Positions 1-6,192 of a stretch of 7,955 nt of DNA are shown here, one piece after another. The first letter of the stretch is position 1; every line of letters starts with the position of its first letter. The DNA is from an uncultured Dorea sp. GTDB lineage: Bacteria > Bacillota_A > Clostridia > Lachnospirales > Lachnospiraceae. The DNA is taken from positions 1 to 7,955 of the forward strand of contig CAOKJI010000062.1 in the NCBI GenBank assembly GCA_948468495.1. The letters run 5' to 3'. The translations under genes and the position numbers were made by a program. The notes under the pieces are model-generated. The model had not been told where the DNA came from. It worked only from the letters and a program-made list of their open reading frames with translations, and made no database searches.

Positions 1-825
1 GTACTCAATACTTGCAGAATAGCTGGTATTAGGGGAGAAAAAGCTTACCGTATTGTAACCCCAGTAATTGTAGAGTTTCTCGCCGTCCACTTCGCGGTAA
101 TCCTGCATCTCGTCAAATTCAAATATCGGCATCAGCTCCACAACATTTACCCCAAGTTCCAGAAGATAGGGAAGCTTCTCTCTGAGTCCGGCAAAGGTTC
201 CGGGATGCGCTACGCCTGAGGATTCGTGTTTGGTAAAGCCTCTTACATGAAGTTCATAGATAATCAGGTCTTCGGTAGGAAGCAGAGGGGTCGGCGCGGC
301 GCCCCAGTCGAAGTCGTCCTTGACAACCCTGGCTTTGTAATGCTGCTGACCCTTCGGGGAAGTCGCGCCCCACTTGCTCTGACCGGTAACGGCTCTGGCA
401 TAAGGGTCTAAGAGATACTTGTTCTTATTAAAAATAAGTCCTTTGTCTGGCTCGTAGGGACCGTCTACCCGGTATGCATATTCAAAATCCTCGATGTTGA
501 GTTTGAATACAATCATAGAATATACGTTACCGATTCGGTAATGCTCCGGAAATGGAATCTCTACAAAGGGTTCTTCCTCTTCCCGGTGGAAAAGGAGCAG
601 ATCAATGCTGGTGGCGCCATGAGAATATACGGTGAAATTCACGCCGCCGGGAATAGCTGTCGCTCCGTTGATATCATAGAATCCAGGACGGATGGAAAAG
701 CCATTTACAAAGTCTAAGGGAACCATATGAATGGTACGCGGAAGACTTAATTTGTCCATGATTTCTTCTGAATGGGGTTTGGCGGGTACCGGGAGCGGCT
801 GTATAGTATGTTCCTTACTGTTCAT
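1..825 (-). CDS. glgX: Glycogen debranching enzyme, GlgX/isoamylase type (GH13), N-terminal part
   Basis: Reading the minus strand from ATG at 825-823 gives 275 uninterrupted codons that run off the left edge, so this is the amino-terminal part of a protein that in this family is usually about 650-720 residues. The family hydrolyses alpha-1,6 branch linkages of glycogen or related glucans in the cytoplasm. Residues about 45-150 match a CBM48-like beta-sandwich (GGVNFTVYSHGA at 60-71, YAYRVDGPYEPDKG near 116-129). The start of the GH13 barrel follows: IIYELHVRGFT near 188-198, a VVELMPIFEFDE strand near 228-239, and NYWGYNTVSFFSPN near 253-266, which is typical of isoamylase/GlgX enzymes. The catalytic Asp/Glu/Asp lie beyond the window. 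The start is fixed by AGGAGGT six bases upstream. The gene has its own promoter, so it need not depend on the XRE gene upstream. A pullulanase-like relative is possible, but the YWGYNT style favours GlgX. Confidence 0.9.
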   Translation of the reverse strand, partial: MNSKEHTIQPLPVPAKPHSEEIMDKLSLPRTIHMVPLDFVNGFSIRPGFYDINGATAIPGGVNFTVYSHGATSIDLLLFHREEEEPFVEIPFPEHYRIGNVYSMIVFKLNIEDFEYAYRVDGPYEPDKGLIFNKNKYLLDPYARAVTGQSKWGATSPKGQQHYKARVVKDDFDWGAAPTPLLPTEDLIIYELHVRGFTKHESSGVAHPGTFAGLREKLPYLLELGVNVVELMPIFEFDEMQDYREVDGEKLYNYWGYNTVSFFSPNTSYSASIEY

Positions 826-831
826 TCTGAA

Positions 832-838
832 ACCTCCT
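832..838 (-). promoter_or_regulatory. Ribosome binding site of the debranching enzyme gene
   Basis: The minus strand reads AGGAGGT six bases before the ATG at 825-823. This is a near-perfect Shine-Dalgarno and decides the start codon. Confidence 0.85.
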
Positions 839-884
839 GTAAGAGAACGGCCCGGAAGAGCAGTTCTATCAAATTTATACAATA

Positions 885-913
885 ATTATATAATAAATTT
901 TCATATTTTGCAA
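885..913 (-). promoter_or_regulatory. Sigma-A type promoter for the debranching enzyme gene
   Basis: On the minus strand, TTGCAA (913-908) is followed by a 17-base spacer and a perfect TATAAT (890-885). The predicted transcription start near 878 leaves a leader of about 50 bases before the ATG. The flanks are very AT-rich. No catabolite-repression operator was recognised. Confidence 0.7.
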
Positions 914-941
914 AATATAAAGTATGATAGTTCTCCAGAGC

Positions 942-1093
942 GTGTCCCCAAATTGCTTTCTGCAAGATGCCGTCCCAATTTGCATCAGATTTTATGCTGG
1001 ATTTGGGAGGTGTAGTGGGCTACATTAACCAAATTCAGCGTAAAATCTGGGGCGAAGTGGGGCGGCAGATTGTAGGAATGGATTTGCGAAGGC
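942..1093. repeat. Long colinear imperfect palindrome (about 150 bases)
   Basis: The two arms pair around one axis between 1017 and 1018 with no insertions or deletions: every paired position sums to 2035. The core arms 986-1006 and 1029-1049 are Watson-Crick except for two G-T pairs. The tip is TGTAG, TGGG, CTACA at 1011-1024. Pairing continues outward through 968-977/1058-1067 and 949-954/1081-1086, fading near 942/1093. Within the stem, about eleven departures are G-U pairs when read on the plus strand, against one A-C. This suggests that a folded plus-strand RNA, or folded single-stranded DNA, matters. No T-run follows on either strand, so it is not a standard intrinsic terminator. It may be a miniature mobile element, a structured RNA or a dispersed palindromic repeat. 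I see no second copy in the window. Confidence 0.75.
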
Positions 1094-1407
1094 TACTGTG
1101 AACGGAGTGAACAGTAACAAGGGTCAGGCTGGTCTTCTTCTGTGTCGGGAAGTTTGGGATTCATATTCCCGTCTATGAGAAAATCATAGGATACATGAAA
1201 TACCTCCGACAGAGCTTTCAATTCCAAATCCGTAACGTAGCGTTTGTTGGTTTCAATTCTTGTAATTACATTTTTATCCATATCATATCCGGCGAGCTGC
1301 AGTTTGTAGGCCAGATCCCGTTGGGAATAGTCGTTTCGTCTGCGAAGTTCGATTAATTGCTGGCTGATGAGATTTTTTTCGCCTGTCTGTGCTTTGGGTC
1401 TTGGCAT
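1093..1407 (-). CDS. Small XRE-family helix-turn-helix transcriptional regulator
   Basis: This 104-residue cytoplasmic protein is built almost entirely of one XRE/Cro-C1 helix-turn-helix domain (residues about 13-80). The recognisable pattern is LIELRRRNDYSQRDLAYKL, then GYDMDKNVITRIETNKRYV around 40-58, then LKALSEVFHVSYDFLIDG at about 63-80. Such proteins bind short operators and commonly regulate their own and neighbouring genes. The start at 1407 is supported by GGAGGA eight bases upstream. The tail after about residue 84 is acidic, then ends PDPCYCSLRSQ. Those last residues are encoded by repeat-like sequence (1094-1116) beside the large palindrome, so the natural C-terminus may have been replaced. 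The gene is divergent from the LTA-synthase-like gene across a repeat-rich 264-base gap, which makes that gene and itself the likely targets (inference). No convincing promoter was found for it. Confidence 0.85.
   Translation of the reverse strand: MPRPKAQTGEKNLISQQLIELRRRNDYSQRDLAYKLQLAGYDMDKNVITRIETNKRYVTDLELKALSEVFHVSYDFLIDGNMNPKLPDTEEDQPDPCYCSLRSQ
1094..1116. repeat. Short palindrome overlapping the 3' end of the XRE gene
   Basis: TACTGT (1094-1099) and ACAGTA (1111-1116) are inverted repeats around a GAACGGAGTGA centre, which itself pairs at AC/GT (1102-1103 with 1107-1108). It abuts the large palindrome at 942-1093. It also supplies the stop codon and the last few codons of the XRE gene, so both may be parts of one inserted element. 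Confidence 0.5.
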
Positions 1408-1415
1408 GGTACATT

Positions 1416-1421
1416 TCCTCC
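1416..1421 (-). promoter_or_regulatory. Ribosome binding site of the XRE regulator gene
   Basis: The minus strand reads GGAGGA eight bases before ATG at 1407-1405, confirming the start. Confidence 0.75.
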
Positions 1422-1438
1422 ATATGTTATATTCGTTA

Positions 1439-1514
1439 TTTGTCTCACTTTCTGATTCGTTTTTTTGATTTTACAAGTTGAAATATGGAATACTGGTTGT
1501 GAAAATGAGACAAA
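1439..1514. promoter_or_regulatory. Candidate operator: TTTGTCTCA inverted repeat in the divergent intergenic region
   Basis: TTTGTCTCACTTTC (1439-1452) and GAAAATGAGACAAA (1501-1514) are inverted repeats agreeing at 13 of 14 positions, 48 bases apart. A partial third copy, TTTTGTCTAA, lies at 1567-1576, a little upstream of the plus-strand promoter. Direct repeats TTGTGAAAA (1497-1505, 1536-1544) and ATGGAAT (1485-1491, 1545-1551) lie among them, and GTGTAATTGTAC (1518-1529) is a near palindrome. Spaced half-sites between a regulator and a divergent gene are typical operator architecture. That the XRE protein binds here is inference. Confidence 0.45.
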
Positions 1515-1581
1515 ATTGTGTAATTGTACTTGTTATTGTGAAAAATGGAATCGGATACCAGTGTTCTTTTGTCTAATTATG

Positions 1582-1610
1582 TGGAAATATGGATTCTTCC
1601 ATGTTATAAT
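1582..1610 (+). promoter_or_regulatory. Extended -10 promoter of the LTA-synthase-like gene
   Basis: TGGAAA (1582-1587, weak -35) is followed by 17 bases and a perfect TATAAT (1605-1610). TG at 1602-1603 gives the extended -10 form TGnTATAAT. Transcription would start near 1617, about 55 bases before the ATG at 1672. Confidence 0.75.
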
Positions 1611-1671
1611 AAGCCAGATTCATTGGAACGAAAGATGATAAATTCTATGTCTGAAAGGATACAAAGATGAG

Positions 1672-3495
1672 ATGACTGATAAGATAAAATACTGTGCTAA
1701 AAGAATACTTAAGATTATCGGAACCATACTTGCCGTACTGTTATCGGCTGCAGCCGCAATTTTGTGCCTGAGTATCGGATGGATGTTTGATACATGGAGT
1801 AATCTTACCATGGATGAGCTGATGTATCATCTGACTGCTCCTTTGGAAGGAACGAATATGGGAATGGTAAAAGAATACATTAACGTATGCATTGCGCCGG
1901 CTGTTCTTGTGTTGCTGCTTGTATTAGTAATATTTGCCGCATTTCGGAAGGAGAAGAGGTACTATATCGCGATGGCGGCGGGAATTATATTACCGCTTGC
2001 CGTATCCGGAATCATTGTCCGGATGGCGTGGAATAAGCTGGATGTAAGCGCTTATGCTGAGTCGCAGGGCGTATATTCTACATTTATAGATGATAATTAT
2101 GTATCGCCGTCGGATGTGAACCTGACGTTCCCGGAGAAGAAGCGGAATCTAATCTATATCTTTCTGGAGTCAATGGAAACAACTTATGCCGATACCGGAG
2201 ACGGAGGCGCCTTTGAAGAGAATGTGATTCCGGAACTGACGGCTCTGGCACAGGAGAACGAGGATTTCTCCGGTGAGAATGAGGAACTGAACGGAGGGCT
2301 TGCAATGCCTGGAGCGACCTGGACGATTGCGGCAATGTTCGCGCAGACGTCGGGACTTCCGCTGAATATATCAATTGAAGACAACAGTATGGATACGCAG
2401 GAATCCTTTTTCCCCGGAGCCGTTACCCTGGGCGATGTGCTTTTGCAGGAAGGATATTCGCAGACTTTAATGATTGGCTCGGATGCGACATTCGGGGGCA
2501 GAAGGCTGTATTTTACAGAGCATGGGAATTATGAGATTATTGATCACCCCTATGCCTGCGAGTCAGGGATGCTTCCGGAGGATTACCGCGTGTGGTGGGG
2601 ATATGAGGACAGGAAGTTATTTACATTTGCAAAGCAGAAATTAAGAGAGATGTCCCAGCAGGAGGAGCCGTTTAATCTGACTTTGCTTACGGTAGATACC
2701 CACTTTGAGAACGGATATTTTTGTGACATATGCGAGAGAGATTGGGAAGACGACCAGTATGCGAACGTATTTTCCTGCGCAAGCCGGCAGGTAGAATCCT
2801 TTGTCCGCTGGATACAGAGACAGCCCTTCTATGAAGATACTACAATCGTTATTGCGGGAGACCATCCGACGATGGACAGTAATTTCTGCGAAGACGTAGA
2901 CAGCAGCTATGTCAGAAAAGTCTATACGACTGTTATCAATCCGGCGGTGGAAGTAACGGAGAATATTGAGAGAAATTATACAACATTTGATATATTTCCT
3001 ACCACGCTGGCAGCAATGGGCGTGGAAATCGAAGGAAACCGCCTGGGTCTTGGGACGAATCTCTTCTCTTCCGCACAGACCCTGACAGAGCGGTTTGGCG
3101 TTGAGAAAGCAAAACGGGAAATTACCCGAAAGTCGGTTATGATGGAAGAACTTGCTGACATAAAGATGGAAAATGTAGAAGAAAAGCAGAAACCAAGAGC
3201 GGAGCTGCAGATAGAAGATTACCGGGAAGATATAGGCATTCTGCCGGTAACGCTGAGGAATATCACGAATGTACCGGAGGGAATAGCCTCGGCAATGATT
3301 GCTATCTGGAAGAATGAGGATCAGAGCGATCTGCAATGGATTCAGTTGGGAGAAATCGAGGAAGGAGTCTATAGTACATATGTCAATATGGCGTCTTTTG
3401 CGGAAGCAAAGGGAGAGTACCAGATTCATGCTTATGTAATTGATGAGGCGGGCGGACAGTATAACGTCTACAGGACGGATACGGTTATAAAATAA
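1672..3495 (+). CDS. Membrane-anchored LTA synthase/phosphoglycerol transferase family protein with GBS-Bsp-like C-terminal domain
   Basis: This 607-residue protein has three predicted membrane segments (about 13-38, 72-91, 97-117) followed by an extracellular sulfatase-fold domain (about 155-465). Family metal and nucleophile positions are visible: E166 in IFLESME, T216 or T218 in PGATWTIAAMFAQTSGLPL, the VDTHF motif at 341-345, and D397-H398 in AGDHPTMD. The family moves glycerol phosphate from phosphatidylglycerol onto lipoteichoic acid or a glycan. The PGATWT...SGLPL stretch is closer in style to OpgB-like phosphoglycerol transferases than to classical LtaS, so the acceptor may be a glycan. 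Residues about 510-607 resemble a GBS Bsp-like repeat (VTLRNITNVPEGIASAMIAI, a DLQWIQL strand, then EYQIHAYVIDEAGGQYNV). The ATG at 1672 has a modest AAAGGA twelve bases upstream; the in-phase upstream codons offer no better start. It is monocistronic, with its own promoter and terminator, and is divergent from the XRE gene, a possible regulator. The exact substrate is unknown. Confidence 0.87.
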   Translation: MTDKIKYCAKRILKIIGTILAVLLSAAAAILCLSIGWMFDTWSNLTMDELMYHLTAPLEGTNMGMVKEYINVCIAPAVLVLLLVLVIFAAFRKEKRYYIAMAAGIILPLAVSGIIVRMAWNKLDVSAYAESQGVYSTFIDDNYVSPSDVNLTFPEKKRNLIYIFLESMETTYADTGDGGAFEENVIPELTALAQENEDFSGENEELNGGLAMPGATWTIAAMFAQTSGLPLNISIEDNSMDTQESFFPGAVTLGDVLLQEGYSQTLMIGSDATFGGRRLYFTEHGNYEIIDHPYACESGMLPEDYRVWWGYEDRKLFTFAKQKLREMSQQEEPFNLTLLTVDTHFENGYFCDICERDWEDDQYANVFSCASRQVESFVRWIQRQPFYEDTTIVIAGDHPTMDSNFCEDVDSSYVRKVYTTVINPAVEVTENIERNYTTFDIFPTTLAAMGVEIEGNRLGLGTNLFSSAQTLTERFGVEKAKREITRKSVMMEELADIKMENVEEKQKPRAELQIEDYREDIGILPVTLRNITNVPEGIASAMIAIWKNEDQSDLQWIQLGEIEEGVYSTYVNMASFAEAKGEYQIHAYVIDEAGGQYNVYRTDTVIK

Positions 3496-3592
3496 CAACC
3501 CTGCCGTTCCTTGAAAAGAAAAAGCGGCAGGTGGAGCGGAAACTTTATCAGCAGCCACTGATTCAAATCGGTTCATCGCTATCAGACAGTAT

Positions 3593-3619
3593 AAAAGGAT
3601 TGGTTTTCCAATCCTTTTT
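3593..3619 (+). terminator. Rho-independent terminator after the LTA-synthase-like gene
   Basis: AAAAGGATTGG (3593-3603), a TTTT loop and CCAATCCTTTT (3608-3618) form a perfect 11-bp hairpin ending in a T-run to 3619. It lies about 100 bases after the stop codon at 3493-3495 and insulates the gene from the downstream operon. Confidence 0.88.
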
Positions 3620-3744
3620 GTCTATTGAGATAACGATTCGGGGCGATACTGAAAGCTCTGCGTCGCAGTTTGGCGCATTCCTGGGGCATGAACAGTGAGT
3701 GCGTCCAACTGATACATGTTTTGTGAAAATAGCAAAAACTAGAG
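3620..3744. other. Intergenic stretch without recognised gene
   Basis: Together with the terminator and promoter this makes the 353-base gap 3496-3848. I see no convincing coding frame or RNA gene. A small perfect inverted repeat, CTGCG-T-CGCAG, sits at 3658-3668. A plus-strand frame from about 3640 stays open for roughly 30 codons to TGA near 3725, but it has no ribosome binding site and no recognisable protein pattern. It could be decayed coding sequence. Confidence 0.4.
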
Positions 3745-3773
3745 TTGAGTAACTGGGATAAATATGGTAAAAT
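3745..3773 (+). promoter_or_regulatory. Promoter of the pyruvyl transferase-glycosyltransferase-SLH operon
   Basis: TTGAGT (3745-3750), a 17-base spacer and TAAAAT (3768-3773), with TG at 3765-3766, give an extended -10 promoter. The predicted start near 3780 leaves a leader of about 70 AT-rich bases before GTG at 3849. No other good promoter was noticed up to the end of the SLH gene. Confidence 0.7.
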
Positions 3774-3848
3774 TTAATAAGTGATTTGCAGTTTATTTAT
3801 TTGAATATACCATATATAGTATCTATGTGAGGAATGTGAGACTACGAA

Positions 3849-4946
3849 GTGAAAAAAGTATTTATTCATGCCTATGCGGCGGGGAATTTAGGGGATGATT
3901 TATTAATCCGGATTTTGTGCGAGAGATATCCGAAGACCAGATTTGTCATATGTGCGGATTCTTCTTATAAGAAGAGATATGCGGATTTGAAGAATCTGCG
4001 TGTATTTTCGTCGGATGATAGGATTGTACGTTATACGGACAAGTTACTGAAGAGGGTAAAGAACTGCGATAATGGTATGTGGAAGCTGTTATTGAGGAGC
4101 TCTTACGCTACGGTTCATATTGGGGGTTCTGTTTTTGTCCAGCATCAGGACGATTTTGCCCCGGCCTATCATCTGGATTGTCAGTTGAGAAGATTAAGCA
4201 GAAGATTATATGTTGTGGGGGCTAATTTCGGGCCGTATACGGATGAGAAGTATTACCGCTTATATAGGAAACTTCTAAGTTCCTACGAGGGAGTGTGCTT
4301 TCGGGATAGGTATTCAAAGAATTTGTTCAAGGATTTTCCCAATGTAAGATATGCGCCTGATGTTGTATTTAATTACAGGCAGACCGGGAAAGTAAGATTG
4401 AAAAAGCAGGCTTTATTTTCTGTAATAGATTTGGAGGGCAGGGGCGGAAAGTATAGTATCAGCCAGTACGCGGAAGAATATTATAACTTAATGGCGGAAC
4501 TGGCGGAGCAGTGTATTGAGAGAGGGTATACGGTTAAGTTCGTGTCGTTTTGCAGAATGCAGGAGGATGAAAAGGCTGTCAGAATGATTATTGACCGGAT
4601 GGGGGATAAGTATGAAGAGGCGGTCAGCGCATTTTTTTATGATAAGGATGAGAGGAAGTGCGTGAATCAGTTCTATGAATCAGAATTGATTGTAGGAACC
4701 AGATTTCACAGTATTATACTGGGATGGCTTGCAGAGAAGAAAGTGCTGCCGGTTGTATACGACTTGAAGACGCTGCATACGCTGGAAGATTTGGGAGTGG
4801 AAGATTATATTCTTCTGGAAGATTTGAAGAAGGTACGTGCAAGCGAGGCGGTGGAACGCCTGATAAGCAGAAGTGTGATAGAAGTGAACGGGTTGAAGAG
4901 TAAGGCAGGGCAGCAGTTTGCAGATTTGGACGGTTTACTGCAGTAG
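3849..4946 (+). CDS. Polysaccharide pyruvyl transferase family protein (CsaB/WcaK-like)
   Basis: This 365-residue cytoplasmic protein matches the polysaccharide pyruvyl transferase family, which transfers pyruvate from phosphoenolpyruvate to a sugar as a ketal. Visible signatures are the amino-terminal HAYAAGNLGDDLLIRIL (7-23), HIGGSVF (90-96), VVGANFGPY (122-130), a CFRDRYSKNLF segment near 150-160 followed by APDVVF, and the C-terminal VGTRFHSIILGWLAEK (282-297) typical of the nucleotide-sugar-like fold. No membrane segment or signal peptide is present. The start is GTG: the frame hits TGA at 3837-3839, so no earlier start exists. The nearest Shine-Dalgarno-like GAGGA (3829-3833) is 15 bases away, which suggests weak translation initiation. 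It heads an operon with a glycosyltransferase (29-base gap) and an SLH protein. CsaB-type pyruvylation of wall polymer is what SLH domains recognise, so that role is plausible here. Exopolysaccharide pyruvylation is the alternative. Confidence 0.88.
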   Translation: MKKVFIHAYAAGNLGDDLLIRILCERYPKTRFVICADSSYKKRYADLKNLRVFSSDDRIVRYTDKLLKRVKNCDNGMWKLLLRSSYATVHIGGSVFVQHQDDFAPAYHLDCQLRRLSRRLYVVGANFGPYTDEKYYRLYRKLLSSYEGVCFRDRYSKNLFKDFPNVRYAPDVVFNYRQTGKVRLKKQALFSVIDLEGRGGKYSISQYAEEYYNLMAELAEQCIERGYTVKFVSFCRMQEDEKAVRMIIDRMGDKYEEAVSAFFYDKDERKCVNQFYESELIVGTRFHSIILGWLAEKKVLPVVYDLKTLHTLEDLGVEDYILLEDLKKVRASEAVERLISRSVIEVNGLKSKAGQQFADLDGLLQ

Positions 4947-4962
4947 GCGTGGCTGCTTTTGT

Positions 4963-4968
4963 GGAGGG
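4963..4968 (+). promoter_or_regulatory. Ribosome binding site that fixes the glycosyltransferase start
   Basis: GGAGGG lies seven bases before ATG at 4976. It favours this start over the in-frame GTG at 4949, which has no ribosome binding site and would add nine residues before the conserved first strand. Confidence 0.75.
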
Positions 4969-4975
4969 CGGAGAG

Positions 4976-6184
4976 ATGAAGGAACCTTTGGTTAGTGTTC
5001 TGATGGTCAATTACAACCATGAAGAAACGATTAGAGAGACAATCGAGAGTGTTCTGGGACAAACTTACCGGAATATTCAGTTTATTATTGTAGACGACGG
5101 CTCTACGGACGGCTCCTGGGAGGTAATAGAATCCTTTCAGGACGAACGGATAGAAGCTCACCGGCTGGAATCGAACCGGCATATATGTTATGCGACAAAC
5201 TATGGGTTTGAGAAGGTGAAGGGAGAGTATCTTGCCCGTATAGACAGCGACGACGTCTGGTATCCGGATAAGCTCGGCAGGCAGGTGGATTTCTTACAGA
5301 GAAGCGGGCAGTATAAGATATGCTTCTCGTGGATTGATTTGATTGATACGGATGGAAATAATATAAATGATGACAATGCGGAGCTTCTGCATCTGTTTGA
5401 GACGGAGTTTACAGGTCAGGAGGATTGTCTTTTGACGTTCTTCCTGATTGGCAATTGTATCTCGCATCCTTCCGTATTAATGGAAACGGGGGTGATGCGG
5501 ACAGTCGGCGGTTTTAATCCCGGTTATATGCAGTCTCATGATTTTGACTACTGGATCAGAATTGCGAAGAGATATCCGCTGTATGTCATGAAAGAGCGTC
5601 TGCTGGCTATGAGGCGGTTCGACGATAAGAGCAGGCTTCAGAATAACAGCAACGTATCTTATATTAGCTCATTGCGTTTCTACAACGAATGTGTGGATAT
5701 AAGAAGACACTTTTTCGACGATATGAGCAATGAATTATTTCAGAGAACATTTCAGAGCGAATTTAGGAATCCGGATGCGAAGTCTTATGAGGAACTGGAA
5801 TGTGAGAAGGCTTTTCTGCTGTGCAAACCGATTCAGCCGTCCCAGGCGGTACAGCCTGCGGGGATAGAGAAATTCCTTGAACTATTTGCAAATCCAGCGG
5901 TAAAAGAAGTGCTGGAGGGCGAATACGGGTTCTGTGAAAAGGATTTCTATGAGCTGACGGGATTGCATATCTATTATGACAGATATTTATATGACAGAGA
6001 GGTATCCTTAAGAGAGCAGCTTAAGGCCGAGAAAGCGAAGAGACTGGAGGCCGAGGAGAGAGTGAAGGAGGTGTTAAGAGAGAAGAAACAGATTATCAGA
6101 ACCTATGAAAGCTCCACAAGCTGGAGAGCGACTGCCCCGCTTCGGTGGACAGTCAGGAAAATTAAAGGAAAGAAAGGAAGGTAA
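4976..6184 (+). CDS. Family 2 glycosyltransferase with C-terminal coiled coil
   Basis: From ATG 4976 this is 402 residues. The GT-A catalytic domain occupies about 1-230: VSVLMVNYNHEETIRETIESVL (6-27), the nucleotide-binding IIVDDGSTDGS (37-47), the metal-binding DSDD (90-93) and SHDFDYW (187-193), which carries the likely catalytic acid or base. The family moves a sugar from a nucleotide sugar to a growing glycan on the cytoplasmic face of the membrane. A middle region of unclear fold follows. Then comes a highly charged predicted coiled coil (about 340-378), and the basic tail SWRATAPLRWTVRKIKGKK (382-400), a SWR-TAPLR motif often seen at the ends of wall-polysaccharide glycosyltransferases. 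The basic tail may touch the membrane or partner enzymes (inference). The gene is 29 bases after the pyruvyl transferase and 8 bases before the SLH gene, so it is very likely co-transcribed and builds the same polymer. Donor and acceptor cannot be read from sequence. Confidence 0.9.
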   Translation: MKEPLVSVLMVNYNHEETIRETIESVLGQTYRNIQFIIVDDGSTDGSWEVIESFQDERIEAHRLESNRHICYATNYGFEKVKGEYLARIDSDDVWYPDKLGRQVDFLQRSGQYKICFSWIDLIDTDGNNINDDNAELLHLFETEFTGQEDCLLTFFLIGNCISHPSVLMETGVMRTVGGFNPGYMQSHDFDYWIRIAKRYPLYVMKERLLAMRRFDDKSRLQNNSNVSYISSLRFYNECVDIRRHFFDDMSNELFQRTFQSEFRNPDAKSYEELECEKAFLLCKPIQPSQAVQPAGIEKFLELFANPAVKEVLEGEYGFCEKDFYELTGLHIYYDRYLYDREVSLREQLKAEKAKRLEAEERVKEVLREKKQIIRTYESSTSWRATAPLRWTVRKIKGKKGR

Positions 6185-6192
6185 CAGGTTTT

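Noticed and set aside
731..1015. 94-codon plus-strand open frame
   Set aside because: It starts inside the antisense of the debranching enzyme, runs through that gene's promoter and into the palindrome, and shows no protein family features.
942..1093. The large palindrome as an intrinsic terminator of the XRE gene
   Set aside because: No T-run follows the stem on the minus strand, and the arms are far longer than those of typical terminators.
1425..1437. TATAAC upstream of the XRE gene as its -10 box
   Set aside because: It would place the transcript start in the ribosome binding site, and no -35 element lies at the right distance.
3500..3531. CCTGCCG...CGGCAGG inverted repeat as terminator of the LTA-synthase-like gene
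   Set aside because: The 7-bp stem has an 18-base loop and no T-run; the hairpin at 3593-3619 is the proper terminator.
2641..3576. 311-codon open frame on the minus strand
   Set aside because: It lies antisense to the LTA-synthase-like gene, has no ribosome binding site or domain pattern, and its composition is explained by the codon bias of the opposite strand.
4949..4975. GTG at 4949 as start of the glycosyltransferase
   Set aside because: It lies two bases after the previous stop with no ribosome binding site, whereas ATG 4976 has GGAGGG at ideal spacing and begins right before the conserved first strand.
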